A stretch of 64,000 bases of DNA. Origin: Chrysaora quinquecirrha. Lineage: Eukaryota > Cnidaria > Scyphozoa > Semaeostomeae > Pelagiidae. The stretch is from assembly GCA_014526335.1 (NCBI GenBank), contig JACTAT010000060.1, positions 7,173,793-7,237,792 of the forward strand, written 5' to 3'. Every line of letters starts with the position of its first letter. The first letter of the stretch is position 1. The notes under the pieces are model-generated. The model saw only the letters and a program-made list of their open reading frames with translations, was not told the origin of the DNA and searched no databases. Positions 54,601 to 64,000 of the stretch are shown piece after piece. A program made the translations under genes and the position numbers.

Positions 54601-57600
54601 GCCAAAAATCGGCCAAAAGCAGAGGTTTCTAAAAACTCCTTTTTTCATCAAAAATAGTTAACCAGTCCTACCATATACCCCCTGAATAGCATCTAGGGGG
54701 TAATTAAAGTAACTTTCAACCTAAATAGGACCTACTTAGGCGCAAAATATTCCCTCGAAAAATGGTCAAAAAGGAAAGACTTTAGGGTTGTCAAATGACC
54801 AAAAATCGTCCAAAATCAGGGGTTTGTAAACACTCCTTTTTTCATCAAAGAAGTTAGCCAGTCCTACCAAATACCCCCTGAATAGCATCTAAAGGGCAAT
54901 TAAAGTAACTTTCAACCTAAGTAGGACCTATTTAGGCGCAAAAAATTCCCTCAAAAAATCCCCAAAAAGGCAAGTCTATAGCCTTGCCAAATGACAAAAA
55001 ATCGGGCAAAACAAGGGGTTTCTAAAAACTCCTTTTTCATCAAAAGAAGTTAGCAATTCCTACAAAAGACTCCCTAAACAGCTTCTATGAGGTATTTAAG
55101 GTATTTTTCTACCTAAATAGGACCTATTTGGGCGAAAAAAATTCCCTCGAAAAATCGTCAAAAAAGCAAGTCTATAGCCTAACCAAATGGCCAAAAATCG
55201 GCCAAAATCAGGGTTTCTAAAAACTCTTTTTTTCATCAAAAAAAGCTAGCAAGTCCTACAAAAGACTCCCGAAACAGCCTCTAGGGGATATTTAAGGTAT
55301 TTTTCTACCTAAATAGGACCTATTTGGGCGAAAAAAATTCCCTTGAAAAATCGTCAAAAAGGCAAGTCTATAGACTTGCCAAATGACCAACAATCGGCCA
55401 GAATGAGGGATTCTAAAAACTCAATTTTCATCAAAAATAGATAGCCATTCCTACAAAAGACTCCCTGAAAAGCCTCTAGAGGGTAATTAAAGCATTTTAC
55501 GACCTAAATAGGACCTATTTGGGCGAAAAAAATTTGCTCGAAAAATCGCCAAAAAGGCAAGTCTATAGCCTTGCCAAATGGCCAAAAATCGGCCAAAATC
55601 CGGGGTTTCTAAAAACGCCTCTTTTTATCAAAAAAAGTTAGCAAGTCCTACAAAAGACTCCCTAAACAGCCTCAAGGGGGTAATTAAAGTATTTTCCTAC
55701 CTTAATAGGACCTATTTGGGCGAAAAAAATTCCCTCGAAAAATCACCAAAAAGGCAAGTCTATAGCCTTGCCAAATGTCCAAAAATCGGCCAAAATCAGG
55801 GGTTTCTAAAAACTCCTTTTTTCATCAAAAATAGTTAGCCAGTTCTGCAAAAGACTCCCGGAACAGCCGCTAGGGGGTAATTAAAGTATTTTCCTACCTA
55901 AATAGGACCCATTTTGGCGAAAAAAATTACCTCGAAAAATCGTCAAAAAGGCAAGTCTATAGACTTGCCAAATGACCAAAAATCGGCCAGAATGAGGGAT
56001 TCTAAAAACTCAATTTTCATCAAAAATAGATAGCCGTTCCTACAAAAGACTCCCTGAAAAGCCTCTAGAGGGTAATTAAAGCATTTTACGACCTAAATAG
56101 GACCTATTTGGGCGAAAAAAATTTGCTCGAAAAATCGCCAAAAGGCAAGTCTATAGCCTTGCCAAATGGCCAAAAATCGGCCAAAATCCGGGGTTTCTAA
56201 AACGCCTCTTTTATCAAAAAAGTTAGCAAGTCCTACAAAGACTCCCTAAACAGCCTCAAGGGGGTAATTAAAGTATTTTCCTACCTTAATAGGACCTATT
56301 TGGGCGAAAAAAATTCCCTCGAAAAATCACCAAAAAGGCAAGTCTATAGCCTTGCCAAATGTCCAAAAATCGGCCAAAATCAGGGGTTTCTAAAAACTCC
56401 TTTTTTCATCAAAAATAGTTAGCCAGTTCTGCAAAAGACTCCCGGAACAGCCGCTAGGGGGTAATTAAAGTATTTTCCTACCTAAATAGGACCTATTTTG
56501 GCGAAAAAAATTCCCTCGAAAAATCGTCAAAAAGGCAAGTCTATAGACTTGCCAAATGACCAAAAATCGGCCAGAATGAGGGATTCTAACAACTCAATTT
56601 TCATCAAAAATAGATAGCCATTCCTACAAAAGACTCCCTGAAGAGCCTCTAGAGGGTAATTAAAGCATTTTACGACCTAAATAGGACCTATTTGGGCGAA
56701 AAAAATTTGTTCGAAAAATCGCCAAAAAGGCAAGTCTATAGCCTTGCCAAATGGCCAAAAATTGGCCAAAATCCGGGGTTTCTAAAAACGCCTTTTTTCA
56801 TCAAAAAAAGTTAGCAAGCCCTACAAAAGACTCCTTAAACAGCCACTAGGGGGTAATTAAAGTATTTTCCTACCTAAATAGGACCTATTTGGGCGAAAAA
56901 AATTCCCTCGAAAATCACCAAAGAGGCAAGTCTATAGCCTTGCCAAATGGCCAAAAATCGGCCAAAAGCAGAGGTTTCTAAAAACTCCTTTTTTCATCAA
57001 AAATAGTTAACCAGTCCTACCATATACCCCCTGAATAGCATCTAGGGGGTAATTAAAGTAACTTTCAACCTAAATAGGACCTACTTAGGCGCAAAATATT
57101 CCCTCGAAAATGGTCAAAAGGAAAGACTTTAGGGTTGTCAAATGACCAAAAATCGTCCAAAATCAGGGGTTTGTAAACACTCCTTTTTTCATCAAAGAAG
57201 TTAGCCAGTCCTACCAAATACCCCCTGAATAGCATCTAAAGGGCAATTAAAGTAACTTTCAACCTAAGTAGGACCTATTCAGGCGCAAAAAATTCCCTCA
57301 AAAAATCCCCAAAAAGGCAAGTCTATAGCCTTGCCAAATGACAAAAAATCGGGCAAAACAAGGGGTTTCTAAAAACTCCTTTTTCATCAAAAGAAGTTAG
57401 CAATTCCTACAAAAGACTCCCTAAACAGCTTCTATGAGGTATTTAAGGTATTTTTCTACCTAAATAGGACCTATTTGGGCGAAAAAAATTCCCTCGAAAA
57501 ATCGTCAAAAAAGCAAGTCTATAGCCTAACCAAATGGCCAAAAATCGGCCAAAATCAGGGTTTCTAAAAACTCTTTTTTTCATCAAAAAAAGCTAGCAAG

Positions 57601-57740
57601 TCCTACAAAAGACTCCCGAAACAGCCTCTAGGGGATATTTAAGGTATTTTTCTACCTAAATAGGACCTATTTGGGCGAAAAAAATTCCCTCGAAAAATCG
57701 CCAAAAAGGCAAGTCTATAGATCGAAAAATCGCCAAAAAT
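53030..57740. repeat. Higher-order repeat: 12-mer of about 2.35 kb
   Basis: 53030-55380 and 55380-57725 share the same series of subtypes, including GGCCAAAAGCAGAGG at about 54613 and about 56963 and GAAGTTAGCAATTCC at about 55045 and about 57393. A third copy seems to begin at about 57725 with an abrupt joint (CTATAGATCGAAAAATCG). It overlaps the end of the 4.26-kb duplication, so at least two rounds of rearrangement took place. Confidence 0.75.
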
Positions 57741-58240
57741 CGGCCAGACTGAGGGATTCTAAAAACTCAATTTTCATCAAAAATAGATAGCCATTCCTAC
57801 AAAAGACTCCCTGAAAAGCCTCTAGAGGGTAATTAAAGCATTTTACGACCTAAATAGGACCTATTTGGGCGAAAAAATTTTGCTCGAAAAATCGCCAAAA
57901 AGGCAAGTCTATAGCCTTGCCAAATGGCCAAAAATCGGCCAAAATCAGAGGTTTCTAAAAACTCCTTTTTTCATCAAAAATAGTTAGCCAGTCCTACAAA
58001 AGACTCCCTGAACAGCCTCTAGGGGGTAATTAAAGAATTTTCCTACCCAAATAGGACCTATTTGGGCGAAAAAATTTCCCTCGAAAAATAGCCAAAAAGG
58101 CAAGTCTTGGCAAATGGCCAAAAGTCGGCCAAAATCAGGGGTTTTAAAAACTCGTTTTTTCATCATAAATAGTTAGTCAGTCCTACCAAATACCCCCTGA
58201 ACAGCCTGTAGGGCGTTGATTAAGTATTTTCCTACATAAA

Positions 58241-59246
58241 AACGTCCTAAAGTCACTTGGTAACTCAATTGATTAAATTTCAGGTGGCTTATTGATTTGT
58301 TTAGAAGGGACTTGCTTTGTAATAGGCTAGGTAATCGCTAAAAGAAGGACTCGCAGAAAGACATATGTGTTCAGCTCTTTTCAGTTCATAGCGATAACTA
58401 GAATTCCCTGAAACTGAAATTACTTCAAATATTTTCTACATTAACTAAGATACACATATTAACAATTAGAATGCGCTAAGCGAAAAACTGAAAAAACCCG
58501 ATAAATTAGTCCATTGATGATTAATGATAATAATCATATTAATAATAACCTGTCAAATTACAGTTTGAAGGGACGAAGGCTCATTCAAAGGAAGCTGATT
58601 ATTTAGGTGGGCAGGGCAAATTCAAAGTTAACCTTTACAGCAGTGTCTTTCTTCTTTGATACACAGAATATGATTTGTAGAAACACACTCATTTCTTTTT
58701 TAAGAAACTGCTGATAAGAAACTATATATGCCTTTTTCTAAAAATCAAGAAAATGCTAAGAAACTATTTTCGCCTTAAAATTAAGCATTCTGTTTTACTT
58801 ATGTGCTTACGTAAAAAAACTCCCCAAAAACTGTCATACTCAAAGTCAATTTCAGAAAATGTCCATATTTTGAATGCTTAGAACATGATCCTTCACATTT
58901 AACAAGTATTTCACGAAATTTGTGAATTTATCGATTTTTAAGTTAAGAAACTCTGCACGAAACTTTTACAGTAAAAATTGTGCCCAAAGTTAAGAAACCT
59001 TACTATATGGCTAAGGGCATAGTTTTTATACAAAACTACTATAACACCTGACCAAATGCATGCAAAACAAAATTTTCTTCTGCATAGCCATAAAAGTTAA
59101 GACAAATGGTAGAATATACGGTTGATTGAATGTGACAGGATTTTGAAAGGCTAATTCAAAAGGGAGGCCTAATTTAAAACATTAGCTTCTAAAGAAGGGG
59201 CTTATTAAAGGGAAGGGCTTAAGGTTACTCAATTAAATCATTACAA
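58241..59246. other. Satellite-to-gene transition, no gene seen
   Basis: AT-rich single-copy-looking sequence with several AAGAAACT motifs (58700-58990). No exon or complete element was recognised. Confidence 0.35.
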
Positions 59247-59505
59247 TACACACTTTTTTCTTATAAGAACACTTGGCTTCAATTTCAGTCTGCCTGTTTC
59301 TTACTTTGAAAGTGCTTTTTCACCAATTTATCACCCCCTACCCTTCTCAAAAACATGTTTAAAATACGTTTTCAGGGAAGGGCTTCAGGCTGGTGAACTT
59401 TTCTTGTGTTTATCTCAAATAATTTTGAAGATAGCAAAAAATTTTGACCCACATTTCAGCCTGGTGTTTCTTATAAAGGTTGTTCTTATAAGAAAAAACA
59501 TGTAT
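59247..59505. mobile_element. MITE-like inverted repeat with TTCTTATAAGAA ends
   Basis: Left end TACACACTTTTTTCTTATAA and right end TTATAAGAAAAAACATGTA are inverted copies, followed inward by CTTGGCTTCAATTTCAG and by ATTTCAGCCTGG. It belongs with the elements at 2932-3288 and 13968-14376. It lies just downstream of the RING gene. Confidence 0.5.
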
Positions 59506-59553
59506 GGTACAAGATGTGAAACGCAATAACATACAAATATTTATTTATAATAT

Positions 59554-59758
59554 TCAATAGCTGTTTGTTGTATTTTTACTTCTTAATTTCATATAATATG
59601 GTTTATATGGAGTTTGCATTGATTTCGGAGTTTTTCTTTGAGATTTTCCTCTTACCATTTTTCTTTCTGGTAATTTCGGACTTTTATGGTTAATGGCTTC
59701 TTCATTTTCTTCACTTTTAAAATATTCACTGCGTTTTTTAGAGGACTTTTCATGTAGC
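59554..59758 (-). CDS. C-terminal exon of the RING gene
   Basis: 67 codons plus a stop, after the acceptor TTAATTTTTCAG. Its first codons, LHEKSSKKRSEYF, complete the zinc finger begun in exon 1. There is an internal donor-like GTAAGAGG after ERKM, so an alternative splice out of this exon is possible. A polyadenylation hexamer right after the stop supports this being the last exon. Confidence 0.6.
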
Positions 59759-62700
59759 CTGAAAAATTAAAAGACTATGTCAGTTAAGGTTAAATGAAAA
59801 AGGGTTGCCTGGGAGGAAGAGTGTGGGGCAATTGGAATAAAACCAGGGGCACCCGGAGCAAGGCAAGGCAATGGGCAGCACTAAATTTGAATTTGATGAT
59901 GTTTAAGGGCTTTTTGTGGAAGGAAAGAACAACTGAAGAGAAAAAAGCACCTGTTGTTTCCATAAACATTCTTGATTTTATTTTTGTGATCAACATTTTA
60001 TCACTATAGGGTTTTAAGGTTTGAGTGTTAGGTTTTCAGGTTTGACTACCTATAGGGATAAAGCACGACCTCCATGCCATGGTATTTTTTCTAGGGAAAA
60101 CGATTCAGGCCAATAACAAACTTAACATGATAATGCATAGGAATGCCTGCCCCGGAACAGGGGGCAAGGGGCGATTACCCCTGTTGCCCTGATAAAAATT
60201 TCATTCTTTCAATTTTCCCATGATTTTGCCCTAATGGATTACGTTTAGAATACAGGACCACCTAGAAGTTATACTTTTTATGTTGTGAGCCTACAACCTA
60301 CGGGTGTATCAGTGCATATGTACCTACACGGTCCATGCGTGATTAGCATTTGTGGCCTACAGAAGGTTGGGAGCCCTAATCATGTCGACGTACAACCTGG
60401 AACTTACAACATAGGGTCATAGTTATATTTGTCCGCCATGCTAGGACCCTCCACCTAGAACACACAGTATTGCTTTGTAGTTATGTTATTTATCAACCTA
60501 CGACCTACAACCTACAGCCAACAACCACAGCATAGCTATGTAGCTATGTTTTTTTGCCAACCTACGACCTACAGCCTACAGCATATGTATGTAACTATGT
60601 TATTTTACGAACCTACGACCTACGACCTACAACCTACAGCCAAGAACCACAGCATAGCTATGTAGCTATGTTTTTTTGCCAGCCAACAACGAACAACCTA
60701 CAGCTCTGTAGCTATGCTATTTTACCAGCCTACAACCTACAGCCTTTTCCAAGTTTTAATAAAGGGACAATGTTTGTTAAGGGTCAAGGCTTTGCTCCCG
60801 TCCTTTTAAACGGACAATATGCGTTGAGGGGTAAGGGGTATTCTTTCCATCTTTTAATAAACGGGCAATGTTTGTTGGGGGTAAAGGCTTTGTTTCCATC
60901 CTTTAATAAACGGGCGATATTCGGCGAGGGTTAATGGGTGTCTTATCGATCTTTTAATAACTGGGGAATGTTTGTTGGGGGTAAATGCTTGTTTCCATCC
61001 TTTAATAAACGGGCGATATTCGTTGAGGGGTAACGGGTGTCTTATCGATCTTTTAATAACCGGGGAATGTTTGTTGGGGGTAAAGGCTTTGTTTCCATGC
61101 TTTAATAAACGGGCGATATTCGTTGAGGGGTGACGGGTGTCTTATCGATCTTTTAATAACCGGGCAATGTTTGTTGGGGGTAAAGGCTTTGTTTCCATCC
61201 TTAAATAAACGGGCGATATTCGTTGAGGGGTAACGGATGTCTTATCGATCTTTTAATAACCGGGGAATGTTTGTTGGGGGTAAATGCTTTGTTTCCATTC
61301 TTTAATAAACGGGCGATATTCGTTGAGGGGTAAGGGGTGTCTTATCTATCTTTTAATAACCGGGGAATGTTTGTTGGGGGTAAAGGCTTTGTTTCCATCC
61401 TTTAATAAACGGGCGATATTCGTTGAGGGGTAACGGATGTCTTATCGATCTTTTAATAACCGGGGAATGTTTGTTGGGGGTAAAGGCTTTGCTTCCATTC
61501 TTTAATAAACGGGCGATATTCGTTGAGGGGTAATGGGTGTCTTATCTATCTTTTAATAACAGGAGAATTTTTGTTGGGGGTAAAAGCTTTGTTTCTACCC
61601 TTTAATAAACGGGCAATATTTGTTGAGGGGTAATGGGTGTTTCCAGGACAAGTTGAGTTTGGACAAGTTTCCAGGATGTTATAAGTTTCAAGGATGTTAT
61701 GCTATAAGTTTAGTTTTTTGTTGACATTTCTCCAAATATGGTTATCTGGAGGTAACATGATGAAATATATTACAACAGAAATAATAAAATATCTTTCCCA
61801 ATATCTTTCATGTGAAAGTCAGGAGGTTTTATCACATTTTGCCCTATGCTTTTGGAATTATTCTACAATGTTTGGTTGAGATGGGGGTGGCTTTCACCCC
61901 CCCTTCCAGCCATCTAAAATTAGGTTAATAAAAGGGAAATGAGAAATGAATACATGATAAATTTTTGATGAAGTGTTATGACTGTCTTCCATGTTTTGAT
62001 AGAGGAAGAATGTTTGTTTTGGGATTAGGGCTGTTTTCAATCTTCAATAACCAGGCAATTATTCTTTTGAAACAGCAGTTGCTGTCCATCTCTCAACAGG
62101 CAGGCAGTGTTTGCTTGGGGTAATGCTTGTTTTCCATGTTTAATAAGTGGTTTCCCCTAAGAGGTTCCCCATACAATCTCATAAATTCTCGACTTTTCTT
62201 ACATCTTTCTTGCTTCAACTATTAAGTCCCTTGTTACCAAGAATTTGCAGCCGGTTGGTTAGGCCTAACGACTCATCATCAGGTTGTTGGAACAACATCG
62301 GACAACGGACAATAATTACAGGTTGAGTCTTGAAGACCTTTTACTCTGCCATTTTCAATATCCCAAAGTTGCAAATACCCTGAATCTGTAGTTCTGTACT
62401 TGCGTAAGCCATCCATCCCTTGTAAATTTGTCGCTTCTATCTCCATGACCAGTGAGCGAAGAACTCTGTGGACCACCTGAAAACGCTACATTCAACATGG
62501 CGCTGGCCTAACATTCACAAAACGAGCTCCAATTCCATCCTCACTGCCGTAAAATATAATTTCTAAACTATGCAAGTTAAAGCTGTTTTCTTGTCCTACA
62601 TATCCGTGTTGTTTTCAGCTTGTTACAACCAAGACTATGTCAACTAAAATGAGAACAAAGTCGCCACTGAAATCTCGTCCACCTCGTCTGACCGCTGATG

Positions 62701-63383
62701 CTCTAGAAATGCGGGACTAAAAACAATAGGTCATTCTGTGTTAAGTACATATTGTCCTGGGCAGAATACAATTGTCATTCAATAAAAGAGCATTGTTTCA
62801 AATTATATAAATGACTCTGTTGGTTGTAGGTAGCCTACAATCAATACCTATGTATGGCCCTGTATTCTAAACGTAAGCCGCCCTAATTTTCACGGTTCTG
62901 TCCCCTTTTCGTCCTGCCCCTCCTGGCATCCCTTATTATTGGTGATTAGTGGTTCGTTAGTGATAATCACTAACGATCAATTTGACGAGATGATGCCTTG
63001 CTTGCTCTATATCAAGCTGTCAGCTCTATCTATACTTACTTTTCATGTTCAGTCAACTCCCAGAACCAAAACTGCTGATTGCATGAGCGATCTGGACATT
63101 GGCGAACTCCTAATTGATACATATTGCTTATGTTATCCTCTGGGATTTCTGGCTTCTCTTTTGGAAAGGCATCTTCTTTCAAGCAGACAGGGCATCGTGA
63201 CAATGATGGATGTCGTAGGCCATCCGAACTTGAACCGTAGAGGCAATCTTGGCATACTTTATGTTGACATGTGCCGTAAATTATGCCCAGTTTTGGGCTA
63301 AGACAGACTGGACAACTAAACCTTTTTTCACTCACTTCTTGGTACTCGCCCTTCAGGTCCTTCAGATCTGCAAGTCTTTCCAT
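59554..63383 (-). CDS. RING-finger plus C2H2-type protein (putative E3 ubiquitin ligase)
   Basis: Two exons, 63383-63040 and 59758-59554, give 182 residues. Exon 1 starts MERLADLKDLKGEY and holds a C3HC4 RING: CPVC (about 24-27), then GTCQHKVCQDC, then CPVC (about 65-68). After a Pro/Glu linker it ends in CPDRSCNQQFWFWELTEHE. It stops at AA|GTAAGT, phase 2; exon 2 begins CAG|G CTA CAT in the matching phase. The joined sequence HEKLH supplies the second His of a C-x4-C-x11-H-x3-H finger split by the intron. The tail is basic and Ser/Lys-rich (KKRSEYFKSEENEE, MQTPYKPYYMKLRS) and ends in a stop; AATAAA follows about 10 bp on (59540-59545). RING proteins normally bring an E2 to a substrate; the substrate is unknown. 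The exon join is inferred from phase and motif, without transcript evidence. Confidence 0.7.
60290..60745. repeat. CCTACGACCTACAACCTACAGCC-like repeat region
   Basis: ACCTAC words recur (ACGACCTACAACCTACAGCC and variants), alternating with AGCATAGCTATGTAGCTATG and TTTTTTTGCC. This gives a loose unit of about 60-120 bp repeated at about 60490, 60575, 60615 and 60725. It is the intron of the RING gene. The frames seen here come from the repeat and are not genes. Confidence 0.65.
60750..61645. repeat. Minisatellite, 100-bp unit made of two 50-bp halves
   Basis: The landmark CGGGCGATATTCGTTGAGGG recurs at about 60911, 61010, 61110, 61210, 61310, 61410 and 61510, an exact 100-bp period. Each unit has two related halves: TTTAATAAACGGGCGATATT and TTTAATAACCGGGGAATGTT. 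About nine units. A decayed continuation (CAATGTTTG and CAGTGTTTGCTTGGGG) is visible to about 62155. Confidence 0.92.
61646..62278. other. Intron sequence with decayed minisatellite traces
   Basis: AT-rich sequence. From about 61985 to 62155 there are diverged versions of the 50-bp half-unit (for example TTCAATAACCAGGCAATT). Otherwise nothing was recognised. Confidence 0.4.
62279..62482 (-). CDS. Possible exon of a WD40-repeat-like protein
   Basis: After an acceptor-like GCGTTTTCAG the frame reads VVHRVLRSLVMEIEATN, then GLRKYRTTDSGYLQLWDIEN, and ends at a stop. A His about 35 residues before Y-L-Q-L-W-D fits a single WD40 blade. The phase does not fit the RING gene exon 1 (63040), so it would belong to another transcript or be an exon relic. 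Evidence is weak. Confidence 0.25.
   Translation of the reverse strand, partial: FQVVHRVLRSLVMEIEATNLQGMDGLRKYRTTDSGYLQLWDIENGRVKGLQDSTCNYCPLSDVVPTT
63040..63383 (-). CDS. RING-domain first exon
   Basis: 114 codons plus two bases, from ATG after TTGAGAAA to the donor GTAAGT. It contains all eight RING ligands (C, C, C, H, C, C, C, C) and both Cys of the following finger. Confidence 0.75.
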
Positions 63384-63744
63384 TTTCTCAACGAGAGGTG
63401 AATAGTAACCTAGGCCTAAAATGTAGATGATAATTTGTCAAATCAATTCAAAAACAAAGCAAATGATAGCGCGTCATCCGAACTTGAAGCCAATTGGTGC
63501 ACTCAGAATCATGGACGCATATGATTGGCTAAATATACAATAGGAAAAGCTTTTTGATCCGCTTTTCCTGGATAATGCCTTATCCCAACAAGAGTTTCTT
63601 TTTAAATACTATTACTTTTTTAAATACTTTTCTTAGAAATGACATTTTTGAAAACTGAACTGGTTTTCTCTCAAGCATTCGATGCTAGCAACCAAACAAG
63701 CAAATTTATTTCGTAGATTTTGGTTATTTTTCATGGTTTCTAAC

Positions 63745-63996
63745 CAACTCGCCCCACTACCAGCTCGCCCCACTTTCAAAGTCAAACCTTCAAAGTCCCC
63801 ATCCAATCTCAAAAGTCAACTCGCCCCCATTGAACTTTAAATGTTTAAAGTTGGACCCCCTTTTATCACACTGATAGATTCACTCAATTTTATCGCGGCG
63901 AGTTGTACGAAAACGTGGGGCGACATGGTTTGAAAGAGATCCAACTGTCCAACTTGACAATGTTAAGGAAGGGCGTGTTGGTAGTGGGGCGAGTTG
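63745..63996. mobile_element. Inverted-repeat element with CAACTCGCCCCACTACCA ends
   Basis: The left end CAACTCGCCCCACTACCA and the right end TGGTAGTGGGGCGAGTTG are perfect inverted copies 252 bp apart. AACTCGCCCC occurs again inside (about 63820) and GGCGAGTTGTACG at about 63897. No coding sequence. The right flank is at the window edge, so the target duplication cannot be read. Confidence 0.7.
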
Positions 63997-64000
63997 ACCT

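Larger units (their letters stand above)
29263..58240. repeat. Satellite DNA array, 196-197 bp monomer, about 148 units
   Basis: Head-to-tail repeats without interruption over about 29 kb. Successive TATAGCCTT landmarks are 196-197 bp apart (for example 34331, 34528, 34725). The monomer is AT-rich and carries GGCAAGTCTATAGCCTTGCC, AAATAGGACCTATTT, TGGCCAAAAATCGGCCA and CCTCTAGGGGG. Monomer subtypes recur in fixed order, giving higher-order repeats. The first and last units are the most diverged. No coding gene lies inside: the 60-106 codon frames all come from the repeat itself. Such an array is typical of centromeric, pericentromeric or subtelomeric heterochromatin; which one cannot be told here. 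Confidence 0.97.

Noticed and set aside
29457..58166. Some twenty open frames of 60-106 codons with similar products (MAKNRPKSGDSKNSFFHQKK-like)
   Set aside because: They are translations of the satellite monomer. They shift frame from unit to unit (the unit length is not a multiple of three) and change with every indel, so they are not a protein family.
29263..58240. CRISPR-like regular repeat
   Set aside because: Units are contiguous 196-bp tandem copies without unique spacers, in an intron-bearing animal genome.
60483..60934. Two plus-strand frames rich in PTTYDLQP words
   Set aside because: They are translations of the CCTAC and 50-bp tandem repeats.
62939..63301. 120-codon plus-strand frame
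   Set aside because: It is antisense to the RING exon, whose eight metal ligands give clear coding evidence on the other strand.

Overview
The window is a piece of an animal nuclear genome. Its genes are split by GT-AG introns. They include a Cys-loop (pentameric) neurotransmitter-receptor-like gene, leucine-rich-repeat genes and a RING-finger gene. The window also holds a BEL/Pao LTR retrotransposon, many small inverted-repeat DNA elements and a very long AT-rich satellite. No bacterial operon, tRNA, rRNA or CRISPR was seen. An invertebrate, possibly a cnidarian, fits the content, but the sequence alone does not fix the species.

Layout. (1) 476-12105, + strand: a Cys-loop receptor gene of at least eight coding exons running from a signal peptide to M4; its first exon appears to lie left of the window. 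A 6151-bp BEL/Pao element (4452-10602) sits antisense in the intron between the M1 exon and the M2-M4 exon. It has two LTRs identical by eye, a 5-bp target duplication and an open gag-pol frame of about 1887 codons. (2) 16216-22318, + strand: a second copy of the receptor gene with the same exon phases. It breaks off inside M1, has foreign sequence where M2-M3 should be, and keeps only an M4 remnant, so it is probably a pseudogene. Tourist/Harbinger-like, hAT-like and Tc1-mariner/pogo-like MITEs crowd the introns of both copies. (3) 23655-28946, - strand: two tandem leucine-rich-repeat genes with a Cys-rich C-terminal module. Only the upstream copy has a visible first exon. (4) About 29263-58240: 29 kb of uninterrupted tandem satellite, with a 196-197 bp monomer, about 148 units and several layers of higher-order repeats (8-, 12- and about 22-mers). 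Parts of it show block-wise homopolymer shortening that looks like unpolished long-read consensus. (5) 59554-63383, - strand: a small RING-finger plus C2H2-type gene of two exons. Its 3.3-kb intron holds a 100-bp minisatellite (60750-61645), a CCTAC-rich repeat and a possible WD40-like exon. The window ends in another inverted-repeat element (63745-63996).

The genes do not form a pathway. The window reads as two local tandem gene duplications (receptor and LRR) beside a satellite block that could be pericentromeric or other heterochromatin. The points most worth following are the acidic residue at the selectivity position of the receptor's M2, the young antisense BEL element between M1 and M2, the pore-less second copy, the LRR duplicates that may share one first exon, and the nested satellite with its assembly artefacts.
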